This document shows, in pieces, positions 7,834 to 16,661 of a stretch of DNA of 29,240 nt. Position 1 is the first letter of the stretch. The number at the start of each line of letters is the position of its first letter. This stretch comes from an uncultured Bacteroidales bacterium (GTDB lineage Bacteria; Bacteroidota; Bacteroidia; Bacteroidales; UBA932): contig CAKUVA010000026.1 of assembly GCA_934693135.1 (NCBI GenBank), positions 1 to 29,240 of the forward strand, written 5' to 3'. The notes under the pieces are model-generated. The model saw nothing but the letters and a program-made list of their open reading frames with translations. It was not told where the DNA came from and did no database searches. A program made the position numbers and the translations under genes.

Positions 7834-10290
7834 ATGGCAACTTGGAAAAAAGTATCCGTTTTTGTTTCTATGGTTGTTATGATGGCTTCCGTTTTCAATG
7901 CGGGGGCACAGCAATCGGCAGACAATCAGGTGTATACACCTAATTATGCATTGGCTGAAAGGTTTTCGGCAAAACGTGTGAGTCAGATGGTGTTTACAAC
8001 GGCAGTGAATCCAGAATGGTTTAGAGATGGACATAAGTTTCTATATCGTTGGCAAACATCTGATGGAACGGAATTTTATGTTGTTGACACTAAAACTGGA
8101 AAGAAGGAACGGCTTTTCGACATGGAGATGTTGGCAATGCAGGTTACTGAGATAATGAAGGATCCTTTTGATGCCAAACATCTTCCTATGGACGATTTGA
8201 AGTTAGATCCGGAAGATGATAACTATCTTATATTTGATATAAAGAGCAGTAGGGATAAGCCTGATACAACTAAAAATGCCAAACCTGAAAAACTGATTTA
8301 TCATTTCAAGTATAAACTGGCTGACAAAACATTGACATACGACACAAATGATAGGACTGAGAAATATCCTTATTGGGCAAATGTGTCGCCAGATGGTCTT
8401 GTTGGAGTTTATATAAAGAATTCAAACTTGTATTGCATGGATACTCTTAACATGCGCAAGGCGGTGAAGAATCCTAAGGATAGTACGATAGTAGAACGCA
8501 AGATTACATCCGATGGCTATAAGGATTTCTGTTATGGGGTGGAAAATTATAGTGGTAATACCGAAACGGACACTACGAAACGCATATTTCCATCAGAGCT
8601 TGTATGGTCACCTGATTCTAAACATCTTGCAGTTATGCGTTGGGATATGAGGCCATTGAAAGATTTGTGGGTGATAAATTCGATAAATATGCCTCGCCCA
8701 AAGCTGGAAACATATAAGTATCAGATGCCAGGTGAACCTGGCGCTAAGGGTCATTTGTATGTGTTCAATTCGGCAGACTGGTCTTCTCACATGGTGAAAA
8801 TAAATGCATTCAAGGATCAGGAGATAAGTTTCCAAACTTCGGATAGAACAGTAAATGATCAGTTTGATGAGTTCTATGGTAGGAAATGGCTTGGAGATGA
8901 GGAGGGCTTCTACATGATAAGGCAGAGCCGTGACCTAAAGCGTCTTGATGTCTGTTATGTAGGTGTAGATAGTGATTCCACGCGGACCATTATACCAGAG
9001 AGGATGAATACTTATGTGGAGTGCCGTAGAACCAAGATTATCGATAATGGAAAGAAATTGATACATTGGTCTGAGCGTAACGGATGGGCGAATCTGTACC
9101 TGTATAATGCTGATGGCAAGCTTATTAGAAACCTTACAGAAGGAGCATACCATGTGGATGACGTGCTTGCTGTCAATGAAAAGGAAGGTTATGTCTTGTT
9201 CCGTGCTTGTGGCAAAGAAAAGGGGGAGAACCCTTATCAGATGCATGTTTATAGGGTGAGCCTTCAGGGGGGAGAACCGAAGATGCTCGATATTCCTGAT
9301 ATGAACATTGATGCGATAGCATCGGATGATGGTAGATATTTTATAGCGAATTATTCACGCGTGGATTTTAAACCGGCATCAGCGCTTTATGATGCGTCCG
9401 GCAAGAAAGTGTGTGAGCTCGGCGAGGCAGATTTCTCATTGTTGTTTGCAGCTGGATACAAATTCCCAGAGCGCTTTAAGGTTAAAGCAGCGGATGGGAT
9501 TACTGACTTGTATGGCGCTATATATAAGCCTTTTGATTTCGATTCTACTAAAGTCTATCCTATATGTGATTATGTTTATCCTGGACCTCAGGTTGAGGCT
9601 AACAATATCGGTTGGAGTAGAGGGTTTACAAGAACTGATAGGTTGGCACAGCTCGGATTCATCGTTATAACTGTTGGAAACAGAGGTGGGCATCCAGATA
9701 GGTCGAAATGGTATCATAACTATGGTTATGGCAATTTGCGTGATTATGGTTTGGAGGATCAGAAATATGCTATACAGCAGTTAGGAGCAAGGTTTCCATG
9801 GATTGATTTGAATAGAGTCGGTATTCATGGCCATTCTGGCGGAGGGTTTATGTCTACTGCTGCTATTCTGAAATATCCGGATTTCTTTAAAGTTGCGGTT
9901 TCTTGTGCGGGTAATCATGACAATACGATATACAATCGCTGGTGGAGCGAACAACATCATGGTATACAGGAAAAGATTGAGGCTGGAGATACTACTTTCG
10001 TATATTCCATTGAGACTAACCCTCAGATAGCTTCGAACTTAAAAGGGCATCTTATGCTTGTTCATGGCGATATTGACAATAATGTGCATCCTGCTAACAC
10101 AATCCGTGTGGTAAATGCACTTATTAGGGCAAATAAACGCTTCGATATGCTTATTTTGCCAGGGCAACGTCATGGTTTTGGTGATATGAACGAGTATTTC
10201 TTCTGGCGGATGGCCGACTATTATAGCGAGTGGTTGATGGGAACCGGAAAGCGTGGGGAAGTGGATATTAAGGAAATGAACAATGACTAA
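7834..10290 (+). CDS. S9-family (DPP IV-like) secreted serine peptidase
   Basis: An 818-residue prolyl-oligopeptidase-clan enzyme. A signal peptide (1-25, ending NAGA before QQ) sends it to the periplasm. A beta-propeller DPP IV N-terminal domain covers about 90-540 (SPDG and WSPDSKHLA repeats). The alpha/beta-hydrolase catalytic domain follows. The nucleophile is Ser668 in GHSGGG, unlike the usual GWSYGG of DPP IV. Asp748 (HGDIDNN) and His780 (GQRHGFG) complete the triad. It would remove dipeptides or cleave after proline in short peptides. A candidate promoter precedes it. The RsiV-like lipoprotein and the hybrid regulator follow closely, an unusual grouping for such a housekeeping peptidase. 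Confidence 0.9.
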   Translation: MATWKKVSVFVSMVVMMASVFNAGAQQSADNQVYTPNYALAERFSAKRVSQMVFTTAVNPEWFRDGHKFLYRWQTSDGTEFYVVDTKTGKKERLFDMEMLAMQVTEIMKDPFDAKHLPMDDLKLDPEDDNYLIFDIKSSRDKPDTTKNAKPEKLIYHFKYKLADKTLTYDTNDRTEKYPYWANVSPDGLVGVYIKNSNLYCMDTLNMRKAVKNPKDSTIVERKITSDGYKDFCYGVENYSGNTETDTTKRIFPSELVWSPDSKHLAVMRWDMRPLKDLWVINSINMPRPKLETYKYQMPGEPGAKGHLYVFNSADWSSHMVKINAFKDQEISFQTSDRTVNDQFDEFYGRKWLGDEEGFYMIRQSRDLKRLDVCYVGVDSDSTRTIIPERMNTYVECRRTKIIDNGKKLIHWSERNGWANLYLYNADGKLIRNLTEGAYHVDDVLAVNEKEGYVLFRACGKEKGENPYQMHVYRVSLQGGEPKMLDIPDMNIDAIASDDGRYFIANYSRVDFKPASALYDASGKKVCELGEADFSLLFAAGYKFPERFKVKAADGITDLYGAIYKPFDFDSTKVYPICDYVYPGPQVEANNIGWSRGFTRTDRLAQLGFIVITVGNRGGHPDRSKWYHNYGYGNLRDYGLEDQKYAIQQLGARFPWIDLNRVGIHGHSGGGFMSTAAILKYPDFFKVAVSCAGNHDNTIYNRWWSEQHHGIQEKIEAGDTTFVYSIETNPQIASNLKGHLMLVHGDIDNNVHPANTIRVVNALIRANKRFDMLILPGQRHGFGDMNEYFFWRMADYYSEWLMGTGKRGEVDIKEMNND

Positions 10291-10335
10291 AATAAATTAA
10301 GAACTATGAACTTTACAGACAATATTCCGTCTTTC

Positions 10336-11118
10336 ATGAAATTTGGAAAGATTACCGCTGCAATCGCAGTTGCTATGGTGGCGGTTATCGCATGTGATCA
10401 CGACAAAGTCGTGACAGATAAGGTCGATATTGATATTAAGGAAGCATTACAACCAGGATTAAAAGACTCAGTTACTGTCGTTGCTGATGTGGAATTTCCT
10501 GTTTCAGGACTTGCAGATAGTGTAAAGAACAGGATGAATGAGACTATAGTTGAGGCGGCTTTCGGCTCCGATTATGCTGGGATGGAAATACGGCAGGCTG
10601 CAGACAGATGGGCGGCAGATTATGTAAATGAGTTCAAGGAGACCAATCAAGAGCTTATAAAGGAATTTGGACTTGATGAGAATCGTGAGGGAACATTGAA
10701 TTGGGAGAATAATCTGAACGGATATTTTTCAGGAAGATATGAGGATATAATTTCGTATACGGTTAATAATTATGTATATGCCGGCGGTGCACATGGTTCT
10801 ACTACGGAGAATAGTGTGAATATGAATCGCACTACTGGTAAGCTTGTGAATGAGTCGGATTTCTTTATTCCAGGATATAGGGAAGGGCTATCAGCCATAC
10901 TATCTGCGCATTTGCGAGAGTCTCTTCCCGATCAAGAATCTTATGACGCTCTTTTCGTGAAGGATATTGAGCCGAATGGAAATTTTAAAGTGGGAGAATC
11001 AGGTATTACATATATTTACGGGCAATACGAAATCGGTCCGTATTATTTGGGAATTATAAAAGTCTCTGTTCCATGGGATGAACTTGGAGATCTTGTAAGA
11101 GAAAATCCTTTGAGATAA
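10336..11118 (+). CDS. RsiV/DUF3298-like lipoprotein
   Basis: A lipoprotein with signal sequence ending VIAC, so Cys20 is the lipidation site if translation starts at 10336. An in-frame ATG at 10306 would add ten residues including an acidic one, giving a poorer signal peptide, but cannot be excluded. The C-terminal part contains YAGGAHG and a following NESDFF segment, typical of the DUF3298 region found in RsiV and PdaC-like proteins. In RsiV this region binds lysozyme, but the proteins are also widespread in Bacteroidota without known function. It lies between the S9 peptidase (about 45 bp upstream) and the hybrid regulator, whose ATG overlaps its stop by one base (TAATG), suggesting coupling. 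Confidence 0.78.
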   Translation: MKFGKITAAIAVAMVAVIACDHDKVVTDKVDIDIKEALQPGLKDSVTVVADVEFPVSGLADSVKNRMNETIVEAAFGSDYAGMEIRQAADRWAADYVNEFKETNQELIKEFGLDENREGTLNWENNLNGYFSGRYEDIISYTVNNYVYAGGAHGSTTENSVNMNRTTGKLVNESDFFIPGYREGLSAILSAHLRESLPDQESYDALFVKDIEPNGNFKVGESGITYIYGQYEIGPYYLGIIKVSVPWDELGDLVRENPLR

Positions 11119-14100
11119 TGGTTTGCTCTCTCCCGAGGAAGAAATTTTTTATTCTGATAGTCATATTGACGTTTGCTCGATTGACGGCTGTTTCAGCCCA
11201 AGAGTATTCATATATGGAGCAACTTTCTGTTGATGAGGGACTTCCGCATACGGATGTCTCATCAATAGTTCAAGATGATGATGGATATATATGGATCGGA
11301 ACATATTCTGGATTGTGTAGGTATGATGGTAATGACCTGACTTCTTGGGATATGTCTAATTCGATTCTCAAAAGCTCCAGAATACGCTCTTTGAGGCTTA
11401 TTGGGGACATGCTCTATGTGGGTACGGAAAATGGTGGTCTTACGATATATGATACCGAGCGAGATAAGTTTGTGCGAACTATAAGTGTATCAGGGAATTG
11501 CGTGAATGCTATTTTCCCATCTGCTGATAGTTCTTCTATTTGGCTATGCACTAATGATGGCGTGTCTATGATGCGTACGGATGATGAAGGTTATAGTCTT
11601 ACGTCTTGGCAGCTTGGAAGTGTCTGTTTGTCAGGATGTTCTGTTGGAGGCGAAATCATTGTTGGAACATCTGCTGGCATAGGTGTTTTCAATGGGGAAG
11701 AAGGGTTAAGGTATATTAGGCGAGGCGTGTTTGCTACCTCTATGATGGCGCTCTCTGATGATAAAATCCTCATTACTGCATACGAAGGGACCTATGTATA
11801 TAATATAGAAGCTGGGGAATTTTCGCTTATCAACTTATTTGATTCTCGTAGTTCTTGTCAGGATGGAGATGGTGGGTTCTATGTAGGAACAGCAGAAAAC
11901 GGTGTGCTGAGATATTCAGAAGATTTTACTCTAACTAATGTCCTGTCAAGCTGGGATTCTCGTATGCAAATGTCTGATATAGAAATATCTGCACTTTTGT
12001 TCGACCTCTCCCATGTCTTGTGGATAGGAACAAATGGTAGCGGATGTTTTAGGAGTACAAGTACTAATCGGGCCTTCAAGATTCTGGAGCCATTCCACGG
12101 AAATGGTAGGAATCAGTTAGTCTTTATGTATGCTGATAGTAAGGATCGATTATGGGTTACTTCTAGGGATGGGCGTGTAGCAGTGTTGAATGGTGGAAAG
12201 TTTAATCGCATTGACGAAAAATCATTGTCGATATTTAGGTCAATGCCAGTCTCATCTGTAAGAGAACTATCTGATGGGTCAGTTTGGCTTGGCTCCTGGG
12301 ATTATGGTGTTGGAATTATTGATGCTTCGGAAGTGGATGCTGCGTGTGCCGGAAAAGCATTCAATATCAGACGCCCTTTAGGCTTACCTGAGATGCTGAG
12401 TGTCTATAAGTTCGTTGAAGATGATTTTGGCAGCGTTTGGATGACAACCGCGTCAGGTGTGTGGCGGTCTGAATGTGGATTTATTTCCAATGGTAAACGT
12501 AACTATGTCAGAGAAAACTGGATGTGTTTTAAGAATGTACGTAAAGACGAAAATTCTCTTAGCGATGACTTTACGACTGATATCCTTGCGGATGGAAACG
12601 TGATATGGGTAGGCTCAAGGGCAAGTTTGAATAGATTTGTCAGTGATGATTCTGGAAAGATAATTCGGATTGAGCGCGTTAATGTCCGCTCTGAAGACAA
12701 TGCTGGTGAGTTTGTTTCATTTATTCATAAGAGTGCAGATGACAGTCTGTGGGTTTCCGTTCTTGGTCTTGGCCTTGCCAAACTTACTTGTGATCGTCTT
12801 TCAGATAGCCTTTCGTTTAAACTTTACAATAAGAGTAATTGCCCGGACTTCCCTAATAATGAGTTCGAGTCTTTATTAGAGGATGCTGATGGTAATTTCT
12901 GGATGGGAGGTTTCGGACTTATAAGATTTTCTCCGAAGACTTTGGCAGTCAAGACGTTTACACGAAAAGATGGCCTTCAGAGCAATGCTTTCAAAATTTG
13001 GGATGCAGCATTATTCAATAATGGAGAAATGGCTTTCGGAGGCATTAGTGGATTTAATATATTCGATCCGGGATTGATATCTGATAACCCTGTCTGTCCT
13101 AAAGTACAACTGACATCGCTTTCTATAAATGGAAAAGAATATATCTCAACTGATGGAACGCCATTGAGACATACATGTTATATTAGGTTATCACATCGTA
13201 TGAACAGCCTTGTATTTCGTTTTTCTTCTATGCATTATTCCTTGCCGGAAAAAAATTTATATCGCTACAAAATGCAGGGAATCGATGGAGGGTGGCATAC
13301 TTCTTCGGGTCTTAATCCTTCAGCTTCATATATCAATCTGTCTCCTGGAAAATACCGCTTTATGGTATATGGCTCCAATAGCGATGGAGTATGGAGTTCT
13401 GTGCCTGCGGAACTTGAAATAAGGATAAGTCATCCATGGTATTCTTCACTTTTTGCCGAAATATTTTATGCTGTTATGGGGATGCTTATTACTGTGGTCC
13501 TTGTGGTATATTTTAGGCGGAGAAATGAAAAATTGCATGCAAGAGAACTTGAAGATCGTCTTAAGGAGGAGCAGAGAGAACGTAATGAAAATGAACTTAA
13601 ATTTCATACGGAATTCCTTCATGAAATCCGCACTCCGTTAACACTTATTACTACGCCTGTTGAGGAATTGCTGAATAATCCGAATTTGGGGAAAACCACA
13701 GTCAGTCGTCTACAGCTTGTGGACCAGTCGGCGAAAATTCTACAAAAGCACATAGAGTCAGTTACGGATCTTCGACGCTATGACAATGGTGAAATTCGTC
13801 TTCATGTAGTGGAGGTGGATTTTACTCGTTTTGTTAAAGAAATATGCATCCTCTTCCAATCTTTGGCAAGAACTCGAGGGTATGAGTTTAAGGTGTCTTC
13901 AGATGAGCTCGGGCAACATGTTTTTTTGGATAAAGAGTGTGTGGAAAAAGTTATTCTGAACCTAATGTCTAATGCTTTTAAGTATTCTCCGGAGAAAGGC
14001 GGGAAGATAGATGTAAAAGTTTCAGAGGCTGTTTCTGATGGAGTCAATGGTGTGGAATTAATAGTGTCCAATATAGGTATCGGGATTCTTCCTGAAGACT

Positions 14101-15176
14101 TACCATACGTTTTTGATCGCTTCCGTCAAGGAAAGAACAATGATCGTGGAGGTATGGGAATTGGTCTATCGATAAGTAGGTCTGCGGTGTTGGCTCATTC
14201 TGGAAAAATATGGGCAGAATCAGTCCCGGGAGGAGTAACATCATTTTATGTATTTTTTCCTTATGGAAATTCTCAATTTGCGCCTGAGGACATTGATAGA
14301 AATTATGAGAATAGCGATCATTTGTCAAATTACGATTCGCTTGCTGAATTTAGCACTTCTCATACAGAAGGTGTAGGTGGCGTTGAGCGTGAGCATCTTG
14401 TTCTAATCGTCGATGATAGTTCTGACCTGCGTGAATATCTTGTGCAGTTGCTTTCGACACGGTATAATATCATTACGGCGAAAGATGGGACAGAAGGATA
14501 TGAAAAGACGATTTCAGAGCAACCTAACCTTGTACTTACTGATGTCGTGATACCCGGAATGAATGGATTGGAACTTTGTCGCAAGATAAAAGAGAATAAT
14601 GTTACATCACATATTCCTGTTATTCTGATTTCAGCCAGAGATCTTCCTATATATAAAATGGAAGGTTATCAAATGATGGCAGATGACTATATAACCAAGC
14701 CATTTCATGCTGATTTACTTATATCTCGTATTGGAAATCTTATTGGGCAGCGTGAATGTATGCGCCAGGCTTTCCGTACCGAAGTTAATTTGGAGCCGTC
14801 TGCAGTGACAGCTACACCGATGGATGCGAAATTTATTCGCAGTTGTATAGAAAATATCGAAGAGCATATTTCTGAACCGGAGTATGGTGTCGATGAGTTG
14901 TCTCTTAATATCGGTTATTCAAGGCCGCAGCTATATAGAAAAATTAAGTCTATAACGGGCATGACTGCGATTCAGTTCCTTCGTAGCACGCGTCTAAAGA
15001 GAGCTGCACAGTTGTTGTCTTCGGGCTCAGGAATGACTGTGACAGAAGTTATGTATGCGGTGGGTTTTAATAATCTTTCATATTTTTCCAAAATCTTCTT
15101 TGCTGAGTTTGGGAGGCTTCCGAAAGACTTTCAGAAGGATGATGAGTCAGTTTTTTCTAAAATTGCGAAAAAATGA
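11118..15176 (+). CDS. Hybrid two-component system sensor/AraC regulator (HTCS)
   Basis: A 1352-residue single-protein regulator of the kind that controls Bacteroidota polysaccharide loci. Order: signal peptide or anchor (about 1-27), periplasmic two-component propeller repeats (about 30-650, many DGxIWIG-like motifs), Y_Y_Y domain (about 690-770), transmembrane helix (about 780-799), histidine kinase with H-box FLHEIRTPL (His835), ATPase domain (N-box near 945, GMGIGLSISR), receiver with Asp1142 in LTDVVIPGMNG and Lys in YITKPF, and a C-terminal AraC HTH (about 1240-1345). The propeller probably binds an oligosaccharide released from the target glycan. The G1 box reads NIGIGI rather than the common DxGxG. 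Its nearest targets are the genes starting at 15280. Confidence 0.95.
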   Translation: MVCSLPRKKFFILIVILTFARLTAVSAQEYSYMEQLSVDEGLPHTDVSSIVQDDDGYIWIGTYSGLCRYDGNDLTSWDMSNSILKSSRIRSLRLIGDMLYVGTENGGLTIYDTERDKFVRTISVSGNCVNAIFPSADSSSIWLCTNDGVSMMRTDDEGYSLTSWQLGSVCLSGCSVGGEIIVGTSAGIGVFNGEEGLRYIRRGVFATSMMALSDDKILITAYEGTYVYNIEAGEFSLINLFDSRSSCQDGDGGFYVGTAENGVLRYSEDFTLTNVLSSWDSRMQMSDIEISALLFDLSHVLWIGTNGSGCFRSTSTNRAFKILEPFHGNGRNQLVFMYADSKDRLWVTSRDGRVAVLNGGKFNRIDEKSLSIFRSMPVSSVRELSDGSVWLGSWDYGVGIIDASEVDAACAGKAFNIRRPLGLPEMLSVYKFVEDDFGSVWMTTASGVWRSECGFISNGKRNYVRENWMCFKNVRKDENSLSDDFTTDILADGNVIWVGSRASLNRFVSDDSGKIIRIERVNVRSEDNAGEFVSFIHKSADDSLWVSVLGLGLAKLTCDRLSDSLSFKLYNKSNCPDFPNNEFESLLEDADGNFWMGGFGLIRFSPKTLAVKTFTRKDGLQSNAFKIWDAALFNNGEMAFGGISGFNIFDPGLISDNPVCPKVQLTSLSINGKEYISTDGTPLRHTCYIRLSHRMNSLVFRFSSMHYSLPEKNLYRYKMQGIDGGWHTSSGLNPSASYINLSPGKYRFMVYGSNSDGVWSSVPAELEIRISHPWYSSLFAEIFYAVMGMLITVVLVVYFRRRNEKLHARELEDRLKEEQRERNENELKFHTEFLHEIRTPLTLITTPVEELLNNPNLGKTTVSRLQLVDQSAKILQKHIESVTDLRRYDNGEIRLHVVEVDFTRFVKEICILFQSLARTRGYEFKVSSDELGQHVFLDKECVEKVILNLMSNAFKYSPEKGGKIDVKVSEAVSDGVNGVELIVSNIGIGILPEDLPYVFDRFRQGKNNDRGGMGIGLSISRSAVLAHSGKIWAESVPGGVTSFYVFFPYGNSQFAPEDIDRNYENSDHLSNYDSLAEFSTSHTEGVGGVEREHLVLIVDDSSDLREYLVQLLSTRYNIITAKDGTEGYEKTISEQPNLVLTDVVIPGMNGLELCRKIKENNVTSHIPVILISARDLPIYKMEGYQMMADDYITKPFHADLLISRIGNLIGQRECMRQAFRTEVNLEPSAVTATPMDAKFIRSCIENIEEHISEPEYGVDELSLNIGYSRPQLYRKIKSITGMTAIQFLRSTRLKRAAQLLSSGSGMTVTEVMYAVGFNNLSYFSKIFFAEFGRLPKDFQKDDESVFSKIAKK

Positions 15177-15192
15177 ACGATTTGTAAAGTGT

Positions 15193-15218
15193 CAATAATG
15201 CTTTAGTCCCTATTATTG
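15193..15218. promoter_or_regulatory. Candidate dyad/operator upstream of the PUL
   Basis: CAATAAT (15193-15199) and its perfect inverse ATTATTG (15212-15218) are separated by 12 bases. The right arm overlaps TATTATTG, one base off the -7 box TAnnTTTG. It lies in the gap after the HTCS stop, a possible HTCS or activator site. A TTTG occurs at 15181-15184, too far for an ideal -33 box. Confidence 0.35.
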
Positions 15219-15279
15219 TATCGAAAACACATATATTGGTGTCCGGATAATGAATATGATAACAACTAATACCATTTTT

Positions 15280-16587
15280 ATGAAACGATTAATCCCTATT
15301 GCTGCTATATGCAGCCTTATTATTACAGCGTCTTGCGACAAGTCTGAAAAGGCTATTGACAAGGACTTTCAGTATGTGATTCCGACAGAGGCTATTGTTG
15401 GAGAAACAGTCACATTTGAAGATCAGTCTATAAATGTTTCATCACGCGAATGGAAATTCCAGGATGCGACTCCGGCTACATCATCTCAGGCTATAGCAGA
15501 GGTGGTATTTAATAAGGTTGGAAAGAAATCAGTTACTCTTACAGTTGGTTATTCTGATGGAACTAAAGATGAGGTTACGAAAGAGATTAACATTCTTGAT
15601 CTTTTTTCTGCTTCTATCGCAGCTGATGGTCTTACACCTAAAGGTTGTGCAAAGAAAGGTTCTGAGATTACATTTACCCTTGCTGATTTGCAGAATGGCG
15701 TTGGTGGAGAGCTGAACTACTCTTGGTCATTCCCTGGAGGTACTCCTGCAACTTCGTCAGATGCTTCACCTAAAGTTGTATGGAATTCGCAGATAAATGA
15801 TGTAGAGGTGACTTGCACTGTTACTCGTGTCGCAGATGGTGCTAAGCTTAGTGTTTCTAAGAAAATCATTGCTGGTAATTATCCGTTGCTTGTAAATGAT
15901 AGTTATAGTGTTTTTGACTTCGAGAGTGAAGTTGCTAACAAAGCATGGTATGGTTGGTTTAAAGATAATGCGGATGCTTGTCTTACCATCGCTACTGGCG
16001 GAGCTGAAGGAACTGCACATTGCCTTAAAGTAGATGCAAAAGGAATCAATGCTCTTGTTGACCAGGGTCAGGCTTTCGAGGTAGCTCACAGAAATAATTG
16101 GAGCAACAATGCCAGAATGGAAGTAGGCAAGAAATATGAACTCTCATTCTGGTGCAAGGCTGAAGCTGCTGCTATGGGAGAAGGTGATCTTGCTTTGTTC
16201 GCAAAGAATAAAGGTGAAATTGCTGCTATCATTTCTTGGGTGAATGTTTTCAACTGGATTCCAGACTGGCTCAATGATCCGATGCGTGGACTTACAGCCA
16301 AAACTGATTGGTCTGAAGTATTCCCTGACGAAACCTTTAAAGTGGGAGGTGCACAGGCTTCTATATGGGCTGGTGGCGTCAGTGAGATGAAAGCGGCAAG
16401 CGAAACTGACATTTGGTTCGAAAATCTTATCACTAAAGATTGGAAGAAGTATTCGTTCGAGTTTACGCTTGAGAATGGAGGTAATGTCGGAGAGATTCTC
16501 AAGAACTGCTATATCGCATTTGGCGTAACTGGTGTGAATGCTGTGTTCTATTTCGATGATTTCCAGATCAATTTAATTGAAGAATAA
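15280..16587 (+). CDS. PKD-containing surface glycan-binding lipoprotein (SusE/F-position protein)
   Basis: A lipoprotein with signal MKRLIPIAAICSLIITASC (Cys19 lipidated) when started at 15280. The in-frame ATG at 15250 would add ten uncharged residues and seems less likely. Two PKD-like beta-sandwich repeats follow, each ending in a related TPATSS motif (EWKFQDATPATSS and WSFPGGTPATSS). The C-terminal part (about 200-435) resembles a CBM4/9-type carbohydrate-binding module (FDFESE, KKYELSFWCKA, YFDDFQI). No catalytic residues are recognisable. It probably captures the target glycan at the cell surface. It lies upstream of SusC instead of the more common site after SusD, with a hairpin between. 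Confidence 0.8.
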   Translation: MKRLIPIAAICSLIITASCDKSEKAIDKDFQYVIPTEAIVGETVTFEDQSINVSSREWKFQDATPATSSQAIAEVVFNKVGKKSVTLTVGYSDGTKDEVTKEINILDLFSASIAADGLTPKGCAKKGSEITFTLADLQNGVGGELNYSWSFPGGTPATSSDASPKVVWNSQINDVEVTCTVTRVADGAKLSVSKKIIAGNYPLLVNDSYSVFDFESEVANKAWYGWFKDNADACLTIATGGAEGTAHCLKVDAKGINALVDQGQAFEVAHRNNWSNNARMEVGKKYELSFWCKAEAAAMGEGDLALFAKNKGEIAAIISWVNVFNWIPDWLNDPMRGLTAKTDWSEVFPDETFKVGGAQASIWAGGVSEMKAASETDIWFENLITKDWKKYSFEFTLENGGNVGEILKNCYIAFGVTGVNAVFYFDDFQINLIEE

Positions 16588-16615
16588 GAATATTTTCTGA
16601 ATCAGTCTCAAATTT

Positions 16616-16646
16616 AGGCGGTATGCTATTCGATGGCGTACCGCTT
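16616..16646 (+). terminator. Hairpin between glycan-binding lipoprotein and SusC (possible attenuator)
   Basis: An 11-bp stem (16618-16628 with 16634-16644, two G-U pairs, two more outer pairs possible) with a TTCGA loop. It is followed by TTTAAAAT, only a short T run, so termination would be partial. It could also act as a processing or stability element. The SusC ATG is about 15 bases downstream. Confidence 0.45.
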
Positions 16647-16661
16647 TAAAATCAATTAGTT

